Source of the DNA: Mucilaginibacter aquaedulcis
Lineage (GTDB): Bacteria > Bacteroidota > Bacteroidia > Sphingobacteriales > Sphingobacteriaceae
Assembly (NCBI RefSeq): GCF_030409325.1
Contig: NZ_JAUFPR010000001.1
Location: 806,001 to 870,000 of the forward strand
Length of the DNA stretch: 64,000 nucleotides
Reading direction: 5' to 3'
Position numbers and translations under genes: made by a program. Each line of letters starts with the position of its first letter. The first letter of the stretch is position 1. The notes under the pieces are model-generated. The model had not been told where the DNA came from. It saw only the letters and a list, made by a program, of their open reading frames with translations, and ran no database searches. Shown here one piece after another: positions 18,151 through 26,051 of this stretch.

Positions 18151-19140
18151 TTAATTTTGTAGCAAAAGGTTAAAACTATTCAATGCCTTTTTCCCCAACA
18201 ATGCTTCTTCGGCCTCGTAGTAACAATCGGCAAAGCTTTTTTCCGGGCCGATAGTTTTGATGGCTAATGCCGCGTTTGATAACACCACGTTGTTTTGGGC
18301 AAATGTGCCCTCACCATTAAGTACATCGCTAAATATTTTGGCGGATGCCGCTACGGAATCGCCTCCGGTAATTTCTGCAGGATTTAATTTTTCAAAACCA
18401 AGATCTTCAACCGTATTTATCTTTTCGCCTTCGGCCGAAAAGGTTTTGAAATCGCAAGTAAGCGATATTTCATCATAGCCTTCCAGCGCATTCACAATAG
18501 TGTATTTGGTTGTTGATTTTTGATAGAGATATGCATACACGCGGGCCAGTTCCAGGTTAAATACGCCTACCAGCTGGTTTTGTGGTTTCGCCGGGTTAAC
18601 CAGCGGCCCCAACATATTGAAAAACGTTTTTACCCCTAACTCCCGGCGGATAGGCGCTACGGTTTTCATAGCAGGGTGAAACAGTGGTGCATGTAAAAAA
18701 CAGATATTGGCCCCATCAATACTCCTTTTCAGCTTATCTGTATCGTTAGTAAACTTATAACCCAGGTATTCGATCACATTGGATGAACCACAGCCTGATG
18801 ATACTCCGTAGTTACCATGTTTGGCCACTTTGTAACCTGCACCTGCCACAACAAACGATGCCAGGGTTGAAATATTGAAGGTATCCTTACCATCTCCCCC
18901 GGTACCGCAAAGGTCAATCAGTTGGTCGGTTTCCAGATCAATGGGTAAGCAAAGCTCCAGCATGGCATCGCGAAAGCCTTCCAGCTCTTCAACCGTGATG
19001 CTGCGCATACAATAGGCTGTCATGAATGCCGCCATCTGCGAGTTGTTGTACTTACCCTGGGCAATGTTCATCAAAATATTTTTTGACTGCTCCCGGGTAA
19101 AGGTTTTGTGTTCAAAAAGGTGATTTAATATCTGTTTCAT
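18151..19140 (-). CDS. trpD: Anthranilate phosphoribosyltransferase
   Basis: The 329 residues cover the whole enzyme. The N-terminal helical part (KNILMNIAQGKYNNSQMAAFMTAYCMRS) is followed by DLCGTGGDGKDTFNISTLA, which binds PRPP and metal. KHGNYGVSSGCGSSNVIEYLG, FLHAPLFHPAMKTVAPIRRELG and FFNMLGPLVNPAKPQNQLVGV come next. It attaches phosphoribose to anthranilate. It is the first structural gene behind the trp leader/attenuator. The anthranilate synthase genes trpE and trpG are not in the window. Confidence 0.96.
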   Translation of the reverse strand: MKQILNHLFEHKTFTREQSKNILMNIAQGKYNNSQMAAFMTAYCMRSITVEELEGFRDAMLELCLPIDLETDQLIDLCGTGGDGKDTFNISTLASFVVAGAGYKVAKHGNYGVSSGCGSSNVIEYLGYKFTNDTDKLKRSIDGANICFLHAPLFHPAMKTVAPIRRELGVKTFFNMLGPLVNPAKPQNQLVGVFNLELARVYAYLYQKSTTKYTIVNALEGYDEISLTCDFKTFSAEGEKINTVEDLGFEKLNPAEITGGDSVAASAKIFSDVLNGEGTFAQNNVVLSNAALAIKTIGPEKSFADCYYEAEEALLGKKALNSFNLLLQN

Positions 19141-19263
19141 GTGCCCCCTAACCCCCTAAAGGGGGAATTTTTTGATTTATTATTTTATAATTGACTATCG
19201 CCCTGTCTGATCGCTACTCACCCCCCTTCATAATCACTCCCCCTTCAGGGGGCCGGGGGGCAT
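19141..19263. repeat. MITE-like inverted repeat between the trp attenuator and trpD
   Basis: GTGCCCCCTAACCCCCTAAA at 19141-19160 and the following GGGGGAA are matched in inverted orientation by CCCCCTTCAGGGGGCC and GGGGGGCAT at about 19232-19263. The arms are imperfect. The element spans about 123 nt and fills the entire gap between the attenuator and the trpD start codon. The C/G-run ends are unlike the AT-rich flanks. Confidence 0.6.
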
Positions 19264-19292
19264 AAAAAAAGGGTTACCGTATGGCAACCCTT
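19264..19292 (-). terminator. trp operon attenuator (intrinsic terminator)
   Basis: On the minus strand AAGGGTTGCC (19292-19283) pairs with GGTAACCCTT (19278-19269; one G-U) around the loop ATAC, followed by seven T. It lies 43 nt after the stop of the tryptophan-rich leader peptide and 120 nt before trpD. Confidence 0.85.
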
Positions 19293-19335
19293 CTGAATAT
19301 TATGTTAAAAAACAAAAAACGGAATTGCCTTACGA

Positions 19336-19383
19336 TTACTCGTTAAGCCACCACCAGTTATTGTTTAATGCTATCATTTTCAT
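19336..19383 (-). CDS. trpL: trp operon leader peptide (MKMIALNNNWWWLNE)
   Basis: The 15-codon frame ATG (19383-19381) to TAA (19338-19336) encodes MKMIALNNNWWWLNE. Three consecutive TGG codons are extremely unlikely by chance in a 15-codon frame. They lie upstream of trpD on the same strand, with a Rho-independent terminator between. Ribosome stalling at the Trp codons during tryptophan shortage would alter folding of the nascent leader and prevent termination. That mechanism is known for trp operons of Gammaproteobacteria; its use here is inferred. ATG 19377 is an alternative start. Confidence 0.85.
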   Translation of the reverse strand: MKMIALNNNWWWLNE

Positions 19384-19390
19384 TTGTTCA

Positions 19391-19422
19391 CAAATATGGA
19401 AATAGTTTTTACTAAAAGCAAA
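19391..19422 (-). promoter_or_regulatory. Candidate trp promoter
   Basis: On the minus strand a -33-like TTTG (19422-19419) is followed after 20 nt by CATATTTG (19398-19391), a 7/8 match to the Bacteroidota -7 box TAnnTTTG. Transcription would begin only a few bases before the leader peptide ATG. Confidence 0.5.
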
Positions 19423-19466
19423 CAGAATGATAAATTTACGCAAAAGCCGAAAAGCTTATACTTCAA

Positions 19467-20420
19467 ATGGACTTAAAAAAGCGAAAAGTTAACCCGGAAG
19501 ATGATCTGGGCTTTGGTAAACAGCCTGTTATGAAGAGCCAGCCTGTTATAAATAAGGATGGCTCCATTAACGTAAAGCGAACCGGGTTACCCTTTTTGAA
19601 TACCCTTAACAGTTACCAAAACCTGATCACCATGAGTTGGACCCGGTTTTGGCTGGTTGTTTTAAGTGGGTATATGGTAGCCAATATAGCCTTTGCCTGT
19701 ATCTACGTTGCCTTGGGCCCCGATAGCCTGGATGGCAAAAGCGGCAACACACTTTTTGATCATTTTATGGATGCCTTCTTCTTTTCGGCACAAACCATAT
19801 CAACAGTTGGTTATGGGCATATCAGCCCGCAGGGAATGATTGCCAATAGCGTAGCCGCCATGGAATCAATGATCGGCTTATTGGCGTTTGCCTTAGCGAC
19901 CGGTTTGCTTTACGGGCGTTTTTCACGACCAACAGCCAAGATTAAATACAGCGAGAAAATATTAATATCCCCTTATCTTGAAAATAAGCGCGGCCTTATG
20001 TTCAGGCTGGCCAATGTGCGCCGCAATATATTGATAGACCTGGAAATGGAAGTGCTGTTCTCGTACAATGAAGAAGTGAATGGCAAAACCGAGCGTAAGT
20101 TTTTCCCGCTTGAGCTGGAGCGCAGATCTGTAAGCATACTAACCCTGAACTGGACGGTTGTACACCCTATTGATGACGACAGCCCTATAAAAGATTTCTC
20201 TCCGGAAGATTTTGAAAGATCGGAAGTTGTTTTTTCCGTAATTTTAAAAACTTTTGACGATACCTTTTCGCAAACCGTTCATTCCCGTACTACCTACACC
20301 TATAAGGATATGGTATGGGATGCCAAATTTAAACCCACCTTCGATCGTGACGAAGATGGCCGCGTAATGCTCCACCTGGAAACTATTGATGATTATGAAA
20401 TGGTTGGTAAGATTGTCTGA
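19467..20420 (+). CDS. Inward-rectifier (KirBac-type) potassium channel
   Basis: The 317-residue protein has an N-terminal cytoplasmic slide helix. TM1 is RFWLVVLSGYMVANIAFACIY and the pore helix is FFFSAQTIS. The selectivity filter TVGYG is at residues 113-117. TM2 is VAAMESMIGLLAFALATGLLYGRF, followed by the C-terminal immunoglobulin-like IRK domain (FSRPTAKIKYSEKILISPY onwards). It forms a tetrameric K+ channel in the inner membrane. The ATG lies 83 nt from the divergent trp leader start. Its stop codon TGA falls inside a copy of the dispersed TTGTCTGAACCAGGATT repeat. Confidence 0.94.
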   Translation: MDLKKRKVNPEDDLGFGKQPVMKSQPVINKDGSINVKRTGLPFLNTLNSYQNLITMSWTRFWLVVLSGYMVANIAFACIYVALGPDSLDGKSGNTLFDHFMDAFFFSAQTISTVGYGHISPQGMIANSVAAMESMIGLLAFALATGLLYGRFSRPTAKIKYSEKILISPYLENKRGLMFRLANVRRNILIDLEMEVLFSYNEEVNGKTERKFFPLELERRSVSILTLNWTVVHPIDDDSPIKDFSPEDFERSEVVFSVILKTFDDTFSQTVHSRTTYTYKDMVWDAKFKPTFDRDEDGRVMLHLETIDDYEMVGKIV

Positions 20421-20429
20421 ACCAGGATT
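20413..20429. repeat. Second copy of the TTGTCTGAACCAGGATT repeat
   Basis: These 17 nt are identical to 11961-11977 and overlap the last codons and stop of the potassium-channel gene. The rest of the 95-nt gap to the SDR gene shows no gene. Confidence 0.85.
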
Positions 20430-20515
20430 TATAAAATTAAAGATTAACCTGAATTACTGCCCCCCGCACCATTAAAGCTCTAACTTAAATAACGACTTTA
20501 ATCTCCAAACGGATA

Positions 20516-21331
20516 CTATTTTAATAGCGGGTTCTTCTCTTTGGAGAAAACATTGTAAACCATTTTATCCAAAAACGACGGTAAAAATTTACTGAGCGTT
20601 ACAGTCAATTTTCCCTGGCCGGTCATGATGAGGGTTCGCGCGCGGTTTTCTACACCATCCAATATAATGGTTGCCACTTCATCACTGGTCATCATTTTAT
20701 TTTCGTCCATAGAACTTTCACCCTGCTGACTGCCGTCTTTTGCCAGCGCGGTATTACGGATATTTGATGCCGTAAAACCAGGGCAGGCTGTTAATACGTG
20801 CACACCGGTTTTCAAATTCTCTACCCGCAATGAATCTAAAAAGCCATTCATCGCGAATTTTGAGGCGGAGTAGCCCGTGCGCCCCGGTAAGCCTTTGTAT
20901 CCCGCTATGGATGATACTCCCACAATACTACCCTTGGTTTTTAAAATTTCGGGCAGTGCATACTTGGTACAGTATACCGTGCCCCAAAAGTTAACATCCA
21001 TCAGGTTTTTTAATACCTTCAGATCAACATCCTGAAATAAGGCACGCATAGATAAACCTGCATTATTAATGAGCACATCAATTTTACCAAAAGTTGTGAG
21101 GGTTTGTTTGACCAGGTGCGCACAATCTTCTTCTATAGCCACATCACATTGTACGGCAAGGGCTTTAATGTTATATTGCTTCTCAAGATCCTGCCCAATT
21201 TCGCAAAGGGTAACGTATTGGCGGGCCGCCAAAACCACATTGGCACCACGTTTGGCACATTCAATAGCTAATGATTTACCGATGCCTGATGAAGCGCCGG
21301 TGATAATGATGGTCTTGTTATTTAACTTCAT
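20516..21331 (-). CDS. SDR family NAD(P)-dependent oxidoreductase
   Basis: The 271-residue classical short-chain dehydrogenase has the cofactor motif TGASSGIG near the N terminus. NNAG, the catalytic Ser in GVSSIAGYKGLPG and YSASK (Tyr/Lys) follow. The basic residue after beta-2 (AARQ) suggests NADP(H). The C-terminal tail (TLSKFLPSFLDKMVYNVFSKEKN) is like membrane-associated DHRS7-type SDRs. Its start overlaps the upstream glycosyltransferase gene by 14 nt, so recR-GT2-SDR form an operon. The substrate is unknown. Confidence 0.9.
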   Translation of the reverse strand: MKLNNKTIIITGASSGIGKSLAIECAKRGANVVLAARQYVTLCEIGQDLEKQYNIKALAVQCDVAIEEDCAHLVKQTLTTFGKIDVLINNAGLSMRALFQDVDLKVLKNLMDVNFWGTVYCTKYALPEILKTKGSIVGVSSIAGYKGLPGRTGYSASKFAMNGFLDSLRVENLKTGVHVLTACPGFTASNIRNTALAKDGSQQGESSMDENKMMTSDEVATIILDGVENRARTLIMTGQGKLTVTLSKFLPSFLDKMVYNVFSKEKNPLLK

Positions 21332-22151
21332 AGGTTGAAGGGTATAGCTGCGGCAAACCCTCCACTTTTATTTCGGGTACCTTAAATAAGTATTTGCTGG
21401 CGAAGATAATCATAGCGCCATAAAATTCCTTAATGTAAGCAAAGCTAAATTTTGCCCGCCCCCGTGTATTGAAGTTGATAATATATGTTTTAGGGAAATA
21501 GTAATTTTTAAACCCGGTGAGCCTAACCCTGTATGACAGATCAATGTCATAACCATAAACATGAAAACGCTCATCCAGTTCGCCGGTATGGTTCAGCGCC
21601 TCTTTACGGTACAGCATAAAAGCGCCGTTCAGCACATCGGTTTCAGAAGTTTGGAATTCCTCTACCCAGTCTTTTCGTAATACATCAGTAAGGCGTGATT
21701 TGGAGAAATACTTAGCCAGTCCTGTTAGTTTAAAGAAAATGGCCCAAGGCTGTGTGAAGCCATGTTTTGATTCTTTCAGGAAGCTGCCATCAGGAGTTAT
21801 CATGCGTACACCAAGTCCGCCTGCATCGGTATGCATGTCCATAAACTCCAGGGCTTTCTCAATAGTTTTTTTGCCTGTAATAGTATCCGCACTGACCATT
21901 AAAACATACTCCCCGGCAGTCAGTTTTAAGGCTTGATTATAGGCCTTGGCAATTCCCTCATTTTTTGAGTTAGCTAACACGTTTACACCCGGAAATTCAT
22001 CCTGTAACATTGCCAATGACTTATCTGCCGAACCATTATCAACCACAAAAACCTCATGATCAATACCCAAGGCGGCACGCACAACAGAGTTAAGCGCCAG
22101 CCTCAGCATATCGCAGGTATTGTAATTAACAAGGATTACAGATAGCTTCAT
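21318..22151 (-). CDS. Glycosyltransferase family 2 protein
   Basis: The 277 residues form a GT-A fold enzyme. MKLSVILVNYNTCDML begins the nucleotide-binding half. VVDNGSADKS and LMVSADTITGKKTIEKAL (DxD-like position) follow, then the acceptor side with DVLNGAFMLYRKEALNHTG and LDERFHVYGYDIDLSYR. This is the rhamnosyltransferase-like group. There is no membrane segment. It is encoded 1 nt after recR and overlaps the SDR gene. It probably adds a sugar to a surface glycan; donor and acceptor are unknown. Confidence 0.9.
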   Translation of the reverse strand: MKLSVILVNYNTCDMLRLALNSVVRAALGIDHEVFVVDNGSADKSLAMLQDEFPGVNVLANSKNEGIAKAYNQALKLTAGEYVLMVSADTITGKKTIEKALEFMDMHTDAGGLGVRMITPDGSFLKESKHGFTQPWAIFFKLTGLAKYFSKSRLTDVLRKDWVEEFQTSETDVLNGAFMLYRKEALNHTGELDERFHVYGYDIDLSYRVRLTGFKNYYFPKTYIINFNTRGRAKFSFAYIKEFYGAMIIFASKYLFKVPEIKVEGLPQLYPSTYEVK

Positions 22152-22152
22152 T

Positions 22153-22770
22153 TTACTTTGTCAGTGAGTTTTCATATGGAACACGTGTAGCTATAGATCG
22201 CCCAAGGGTTATCTCATCAACGTACTCCAATTCTCCACCAAAAGCTATGCCACGGGCTATGGTTGATATGGTAATATTGAAACTTTTGACTCTTTTATGA
22301 AGATAGAACAAAGTAGTATCCCCTTCCATGGTGGCACTGAGTGCAAAAATGATCTCTTTAGTTTCATTGGCTTTCAGCCGTTCCACTAAAGTATCCACCT
22401 GTAAGTCCGACGGGCCGATACCATCCATTGGCGAAATAAGGCCACCAAGTACATGATATACGCCATTATATTGATTGGTATTTTCAATGGCCATTACATC
22501 GCGGGTATCTTCAACCACGCAAATGGTGCTATGATCACGTTTGTGCGATGAGCATATTTCGCAAACCGACTGATCAGAAATATTATGGCAAACACTGCAA
22601 AACTGTATCTCGTTACGCAGCTTGCTGATGCTGCTGCTAAAGCGCTCAACTTCCTGCTTATCCTGATTAAGCAGATGCAATACCAGGCGCAAGGCGGTTT
22701 TTTGTCCTACCCCCGGCAGTTTGGCAAACTCCGCTACAGCATTCTCCAACAATTTGGACGAAAAATTCAT
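22153..22770 (-). CDS. recR: Recombination mediator protein RecR
   Basis: The 205-residue protein has all RecR parts. A helix-hairpin-helix (KLPGVGQKTALRLVLHLL) is followed by a Cys4 zinc finger (CSVCHNISDQSVCEIC), a Toprim domain (ICVVEDTRDVMAIENT) and the C-terminal GEL/IARGIAFGGELEYVDEITLGRS segment. With RecF/RecO it loads RecA at single-stranded gaps. It is the first gene of the minus-strand set that continues into GT2 and SDR. Confidence 0.97.
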   Translation of the reverse strand: MNFSSKLLENAVAEFAKLPGVGQKTALRLVLHLLNQDKQEVERFSSSISKLRNEIQFCSVCHNISDQSVCEICSSHKRDHSTICVVEDTRDVMAIENTNQYNGVYHVLGGLISPMDGIGPSDLQVDTLVERLKANETKEIIFALSATMEGDTTLFYLHKRVKSFNITISTIARGIAFGGELEYVDEITLGRSIATRVPYENSLTK

Positions 22771-23108
22771 GCAACGAAGTTACGCAATAGTGAGGAAAAG
22801 TTGAAGAGGCAGAAAATGCCACTTGCATGATCTTTTTAGCAGAAGAGCCCAAGGCTCTGGAACCTGGGAGTATCTAATATTATAATTTATTTAAACAGTG
22901 AAAGGTGATGTTAAATGCTGCATGGCCTATAGTTTACTCACCCGCCCGTTGCTTCGCTCGGGCGCCCTCTCTTCGCCTGCGGCGGAAAGAGGGCTTTAAC
23001 TCTGATAAATATGAAGCCGCCCCCTCTATGCGCGAAACGGAGAGAGGGGTGACAAGCGAAGCGATGTCGGGGTGAGTCGATACGCGCAATGCTTAATAAC
23101 TGGCTTAT
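22771..23108. repeat. Gene-free region with a GC-rich inverted-repeat element (about 22936-23080)
   Basis: No gene is seen. ACTCACCCGCCCGTTGCTTCGC near 22936 is mirrored by GCGAAGCGATGTCGGGGTGAGT ending near 23078. Inside are two hairpins: GCCCTCTCTT...AAAGAGGGC (about 22964-22993) and CCCTCT...AGAGAGG (about 23021-23048). The element is far richer in GC than its surroundings. It is a nested palindromic repeat, probably mobile or REP-like. Confidence 0.65.
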
Positions 23109-24272
23109 CTACTTAGCCACCGAAATAACACCCGGGTATAGCTGCATAAAAGCTACCAGGCTGCTGGCCTCGTATGATTGTATGTTACCGGTTGGGCAGC
23201 TTATTGCATAATTCCTGTAAGTAAGGTTGCGAGCCTTGTCGCGGTTTTGCCAGCCGGTGATAATATTAGATTTGATCCAGCTTAAATACTGGATTTGTTT
23301 GCCCTCGTTGATCAATTGCATCATATAATCGGCAAATATGGTTTTCATTACACCCTGCTCGTTAAAGTCGCCCTCGGCAGGCAGTATGCCATCCTTACAC
23401 AAGTTGTTTTTTACATAATCCGCGTATCTTTTGGCGTCCTCCAGGTAAGCCACATCTTTTGATTGTTTATAAAGCAGATACGCCGCTCCAATGGCAGTAC
23501 CTGCATTGTAAGTGTAAGCCTGGCCACCCGGAGGGTGATTACCGATCTTATTATCGTAAACCTGCCCTGTACCGGTATTGGTGAGGTTGGCTTTTGACCA
23601 TGCATAAACAGATTGCGCTTTAGTTAAATAGGCTTTATCCTTTGTTATTTCATACAGACGCATAGCTGCTATAACCGTTGGAAAATTGATGCAGGAGTTT
23701 TTACCGCTATGGTTAAAATCCCAGAACATACCGCCATCTGTAGGGTCATAGGAACCTGCCCAAACATGATCAAAACCTTCCTGAGCTTTTTGCAGGTAGG
23801 TAGAGTTTCCGGTAAGCTGGTTGGCACGGGCCAGGGCCATGATCCACCACATCATATCATCATATATGAACCAGGTTTTTTTATTGTTCCAGTTATAAGC
23901 ATCGTACTGGTTAAAACCTCCCTGGTACATAGCGTTTACAAAGGCAAGCTGAGCCGGCTTTTTGGTATGGTTGTAAACATCCATAGCCATATCCCAATAA
24001 ATTGCTTGTGTCCATATAGCGGCTATTCCATCTTTATTGGTATTACCATAGTACAAATTAGTATGTGGATTTAAAAATGCGGCATTAAATGACGAATATG
24101 CCAGATCGGCAAGTTCATTATTGGATGGAGAAACTCGTGGTAATCTTGATCTTGTTTTTTTGACGGCATCTGCACGGGTGGCGTTTGGATGTGTAGCCTT
24201 TGTTTTGCTGTAACTCAACAAGGCACTGCACGATCCTAAAACAACTAAAACGAAAAATCTTCGCACATTCAT
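23109..24272 (-). CDS. Glycoside hydrolase family 76 protein (alpha-1,6-mannanase-like), exported
   Basis: The 387 residues begin with a signal (MNVRRFFVLVVLGSCSALL), possibly a lipoprotein at Cys15. The (alpha/alpha)6 barrel of GH76 follows. The neighbouring aspartates typical of the family active site are in FIYDDMMWWIMALARA (about residue 137). Further motifs are GGMFWDFNHSGKNSCINFP and YTYNAGTAIGAAYLLYK. GH76 enzymes cleave alpha-1,6-mannan backbones such as those of fungal walls. No SusC/SusD pair or other carbohydrate genes are adjacent, so it is not in a polysaccharide utilisation locus. Confidence 0.9.
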   Translation of the reverse strand: MNVRRFFVLVVLGSCSALLSYSKTKATHPNATRADAVKKTRSRLPRVSPSNNELADLAYSSFNAAFLNPHTNLYYGNTNKDGIAAIWTQAIYWDMAMDVYNHTKKPAQLAFVNAMYQGGFNQYDAYNWNNKKTWFIYDDMMWWIMALARANQLTGNSTYLQKAQEGFDHVWAGSYDPTDGGMFWDFNHSGKNSCINFPTVIAAMRLYEITKDKAYLTKAQSVYAWSKANLTNTGTGQVYDNKIGNHPPGGQAYTYNAGTAIGAAYLLYKQSKDVAYLEDAKRYADYVKNNLCKDGILPAEGDFNEQGVMKTIFADYMMQLINEGKQIQYLSWIKSNIITGWQNRDKARNLTYRNYAISCPTGNIQSYEASSLVAFMQLYPGVISVAK

Positions 24273-24472
24273 AATTCAGGTATTAAGGTTTAATGTTACA
24301 GCAATGATAAGACGGTAAATACTTAAATAGAAATTAAAGTCAAAAAAATCATTAACCGGAAGGCTAATCGCACTTAAAGGCTACTTTTCGTGCAGATATA
24401 TATTATTCCTGGTGAGCAATAATAAAATACACAAACCCAGGTCAATAATTACCTTTTATAAAAAAAGTTTCC

Positions 24473-24544
24473 GACTTTCGGAATTAACTAAAACTAACAC
24501 TTCCGGATATGCCGCTGCTCGGATTTCCGGACTAACTAAAACAT
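24473..24544 (+). promoter_or_regulatory. Imperfect direct repeat before the SSS gene
   Basis: CGGAATTAACTAAAAC (about 24479) and CGGACTAACTAAAAC (about 24527) are near-identical, about 48 nt apart, and the second ends at the gene's ATG. They could be regulator sites or a small duplication. The upstream 200 nt to the divergent GH76 gene contain no gene. Confidence 0.35.
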
Positions 24545-26029
24545 ATGTCGCCCGGAATACTGCTTTCTTTCATCATCGGTTACTTTTTGGTATTATTGAT
24601 CATATCGTGGCTCACCTCAAAAAACTCATCAGATAACGATACCTTTTTTGTTGCCAACCGTAATTCTAAATGGTACCTGGTAGCTTTCGGTATGATAGGC
24701 ACAGCACTGAGCGGCGTTACCTTTATTTCGGTGCCCGGTAAGGTCGGAGCTCCATCGGGCGATGAATTTTCTTATTTTCAGTTTGTACTGGGCAACGCGG
24801 CTGGCTTTATCATCATTGCTACAGTTTTGCTGCCGCTTTATTATCGACTTAAACTCACTTCTATTTACAGCTACATTGAGGGTGCCCTGGGCACCTGGAG
24901 TTACAAAACAGCAGCAGGCATCTTCCTAATCAGCAGGGTTATAGGCTCTGCGTTCCGGCTGTACCTGGTAGTTATTGTATTGCAGAAATTTATTTTTGAT
25001 AGTTATAACGTTCCCTTTGCGGTTACGGTGCTTATATGTTTGCTGCTTATATGGTCGTACACTTTTAAAGGTGGTTTAAAAACCATTATCATTACCGATA
25101 GCTTGCAGACTTTTTTCCTGGTGCTGTCAGTATTCCTGTCGATATTTTTTATTTGCCGGAGCCTGCACATGAGCATTTTTGAAGCAGCCGATGCTATCAA
25201 AAACAGTAGCTATTCTAAAATATTCTTCTTTAACAATTTTGTGAGCAGTAAGCTGCATTTTACCAAAGCGTTTTTAGGTGGCCTGTTTATCACCGTAGGC
25301 ATGACCGGGCTTGACCAGGATCTGATGCAAAAAAACCTGAGCCTTAAAAATATTAAAGAGGCACAGAAAAACATGTTCAGCTTTACTGGCGTATTTGTGA
25401 TTATCAATATATTCTTTTTAAGTGTTGGCGCTTTACTGTGGATATATGCCAATAAATACGGCATCCACGTTGAAAAAACCGATTACCTGTACCCTACCAT
25501 CGCATTAAAATATTTAGGGATAGTACCGGCCATGGTATTTATGCTGGGATTAACCGCTGCCACCTTTGCCACTACCGATTCGGCTTTAACGGCGCTTACC
25601 ACCTCTTTTTGTGTAGATTTCCTGAACTTCAATAAAAAGGGCGACTTAAACAGTAAAAAAATGGTAAGCATCAGGCATACGGTACACATCGCCTTTTCTG
25701 GACTGATGTTTTTAACTATCTTGATATTTAATGCCATTAATAACGATGCTGTGGTGAACGCCATTTTTGCCGTGGCTTCCTATACTTACGGGCCACTACT
25801 GGGTTTATACTCCTTTGGCCTTTTTGTAAGCAGCAGACAAGTGCGCGATAAACTGGTACCTTTTATTTGTTTAATATCACCGGCGGTATGTTATTTTTTA
25901 AGCAGCGAATCGGCTAAAATTTTAGGTGGATATGTTTTTAGCAATGAGCTGATCATTGTTAACGGATTAATTACATTTGTGGGCCTTTGGTTAACGTCTA
26001 AATCAAAAACAAAGATGGCAACGTTATAG
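24545..26029 (+). CDS. Sodium:solute symporter (SSS family)
   Basis: The 494-residue integral membrane protein has 13 or more hydrophobic helices. It shows SSS features: a first helix followed by FFVANRNSKWYLVAFGMIGTALSG, then TFISVPGKVGA, YSYIEGALG and FKGGLKTIIITDSLQTFF. GLTAATFATTDSALTALTTSFCVDF (sodium-site helix) follows. It imports a small solute with Na+. The substrate is not clear; the Bacteroidota branch often accompanies sugar or sialic-acid genes, but none is here. A LOG gene begins 22 nt downstream and may be co-transcribed. Confidence 0.9.
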   Translation: MSPGILLSFIIGYFLVLLIISWLTSKNSSDNDTFFVANRNSKWYLVAFGMIGTALSGVTFISVPGKVGAPSGDEFSYFQFVLGNAAGFIIIATVLLPLYYRLKLTSIYSYIEGALGTWSYKTAAGIFLISRVIGSAFRLYLVVIVLQKFIFDSYNVPFAVTVLICLLLIWSYTFKGGLKTIIITDSLQTFFLVLSVFLSIFFICRSLHMSIFEAADAIKNSSYSKIFFFNNFVSSKLHFTKAFLGGLFITVGMTGLDQDLMQKNLSLKNIKEAQKNMFSFTGVFVIINIFFLSVGALLWIYANKYGIHVEKTDYLYPTIALKYLGIVPAMVFMLGLTAATFATTDSALTALTTSFCVDFLNFNKKGDLNSKKMVSIRHTVHIAFSGLMFLTILIFNAINNDAVVNAIFAVASYTYGPLLGLYSFGLFVSSRQVRDKLVPFICLISPAVCYFLSSESAKILGGYVFSNELIIVNGLITFVGLWLTSKSKTKMATL

Positions 26030-26051
26030 TTTACTATATTTTATAACAGAT

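Noticed and set aside
24412..24636. 74-codon frame before and inside the SSS gene
   Set aside because: GTG start, overlaps the symporter in another frame, and contains the direct repeats; no family resemblance.
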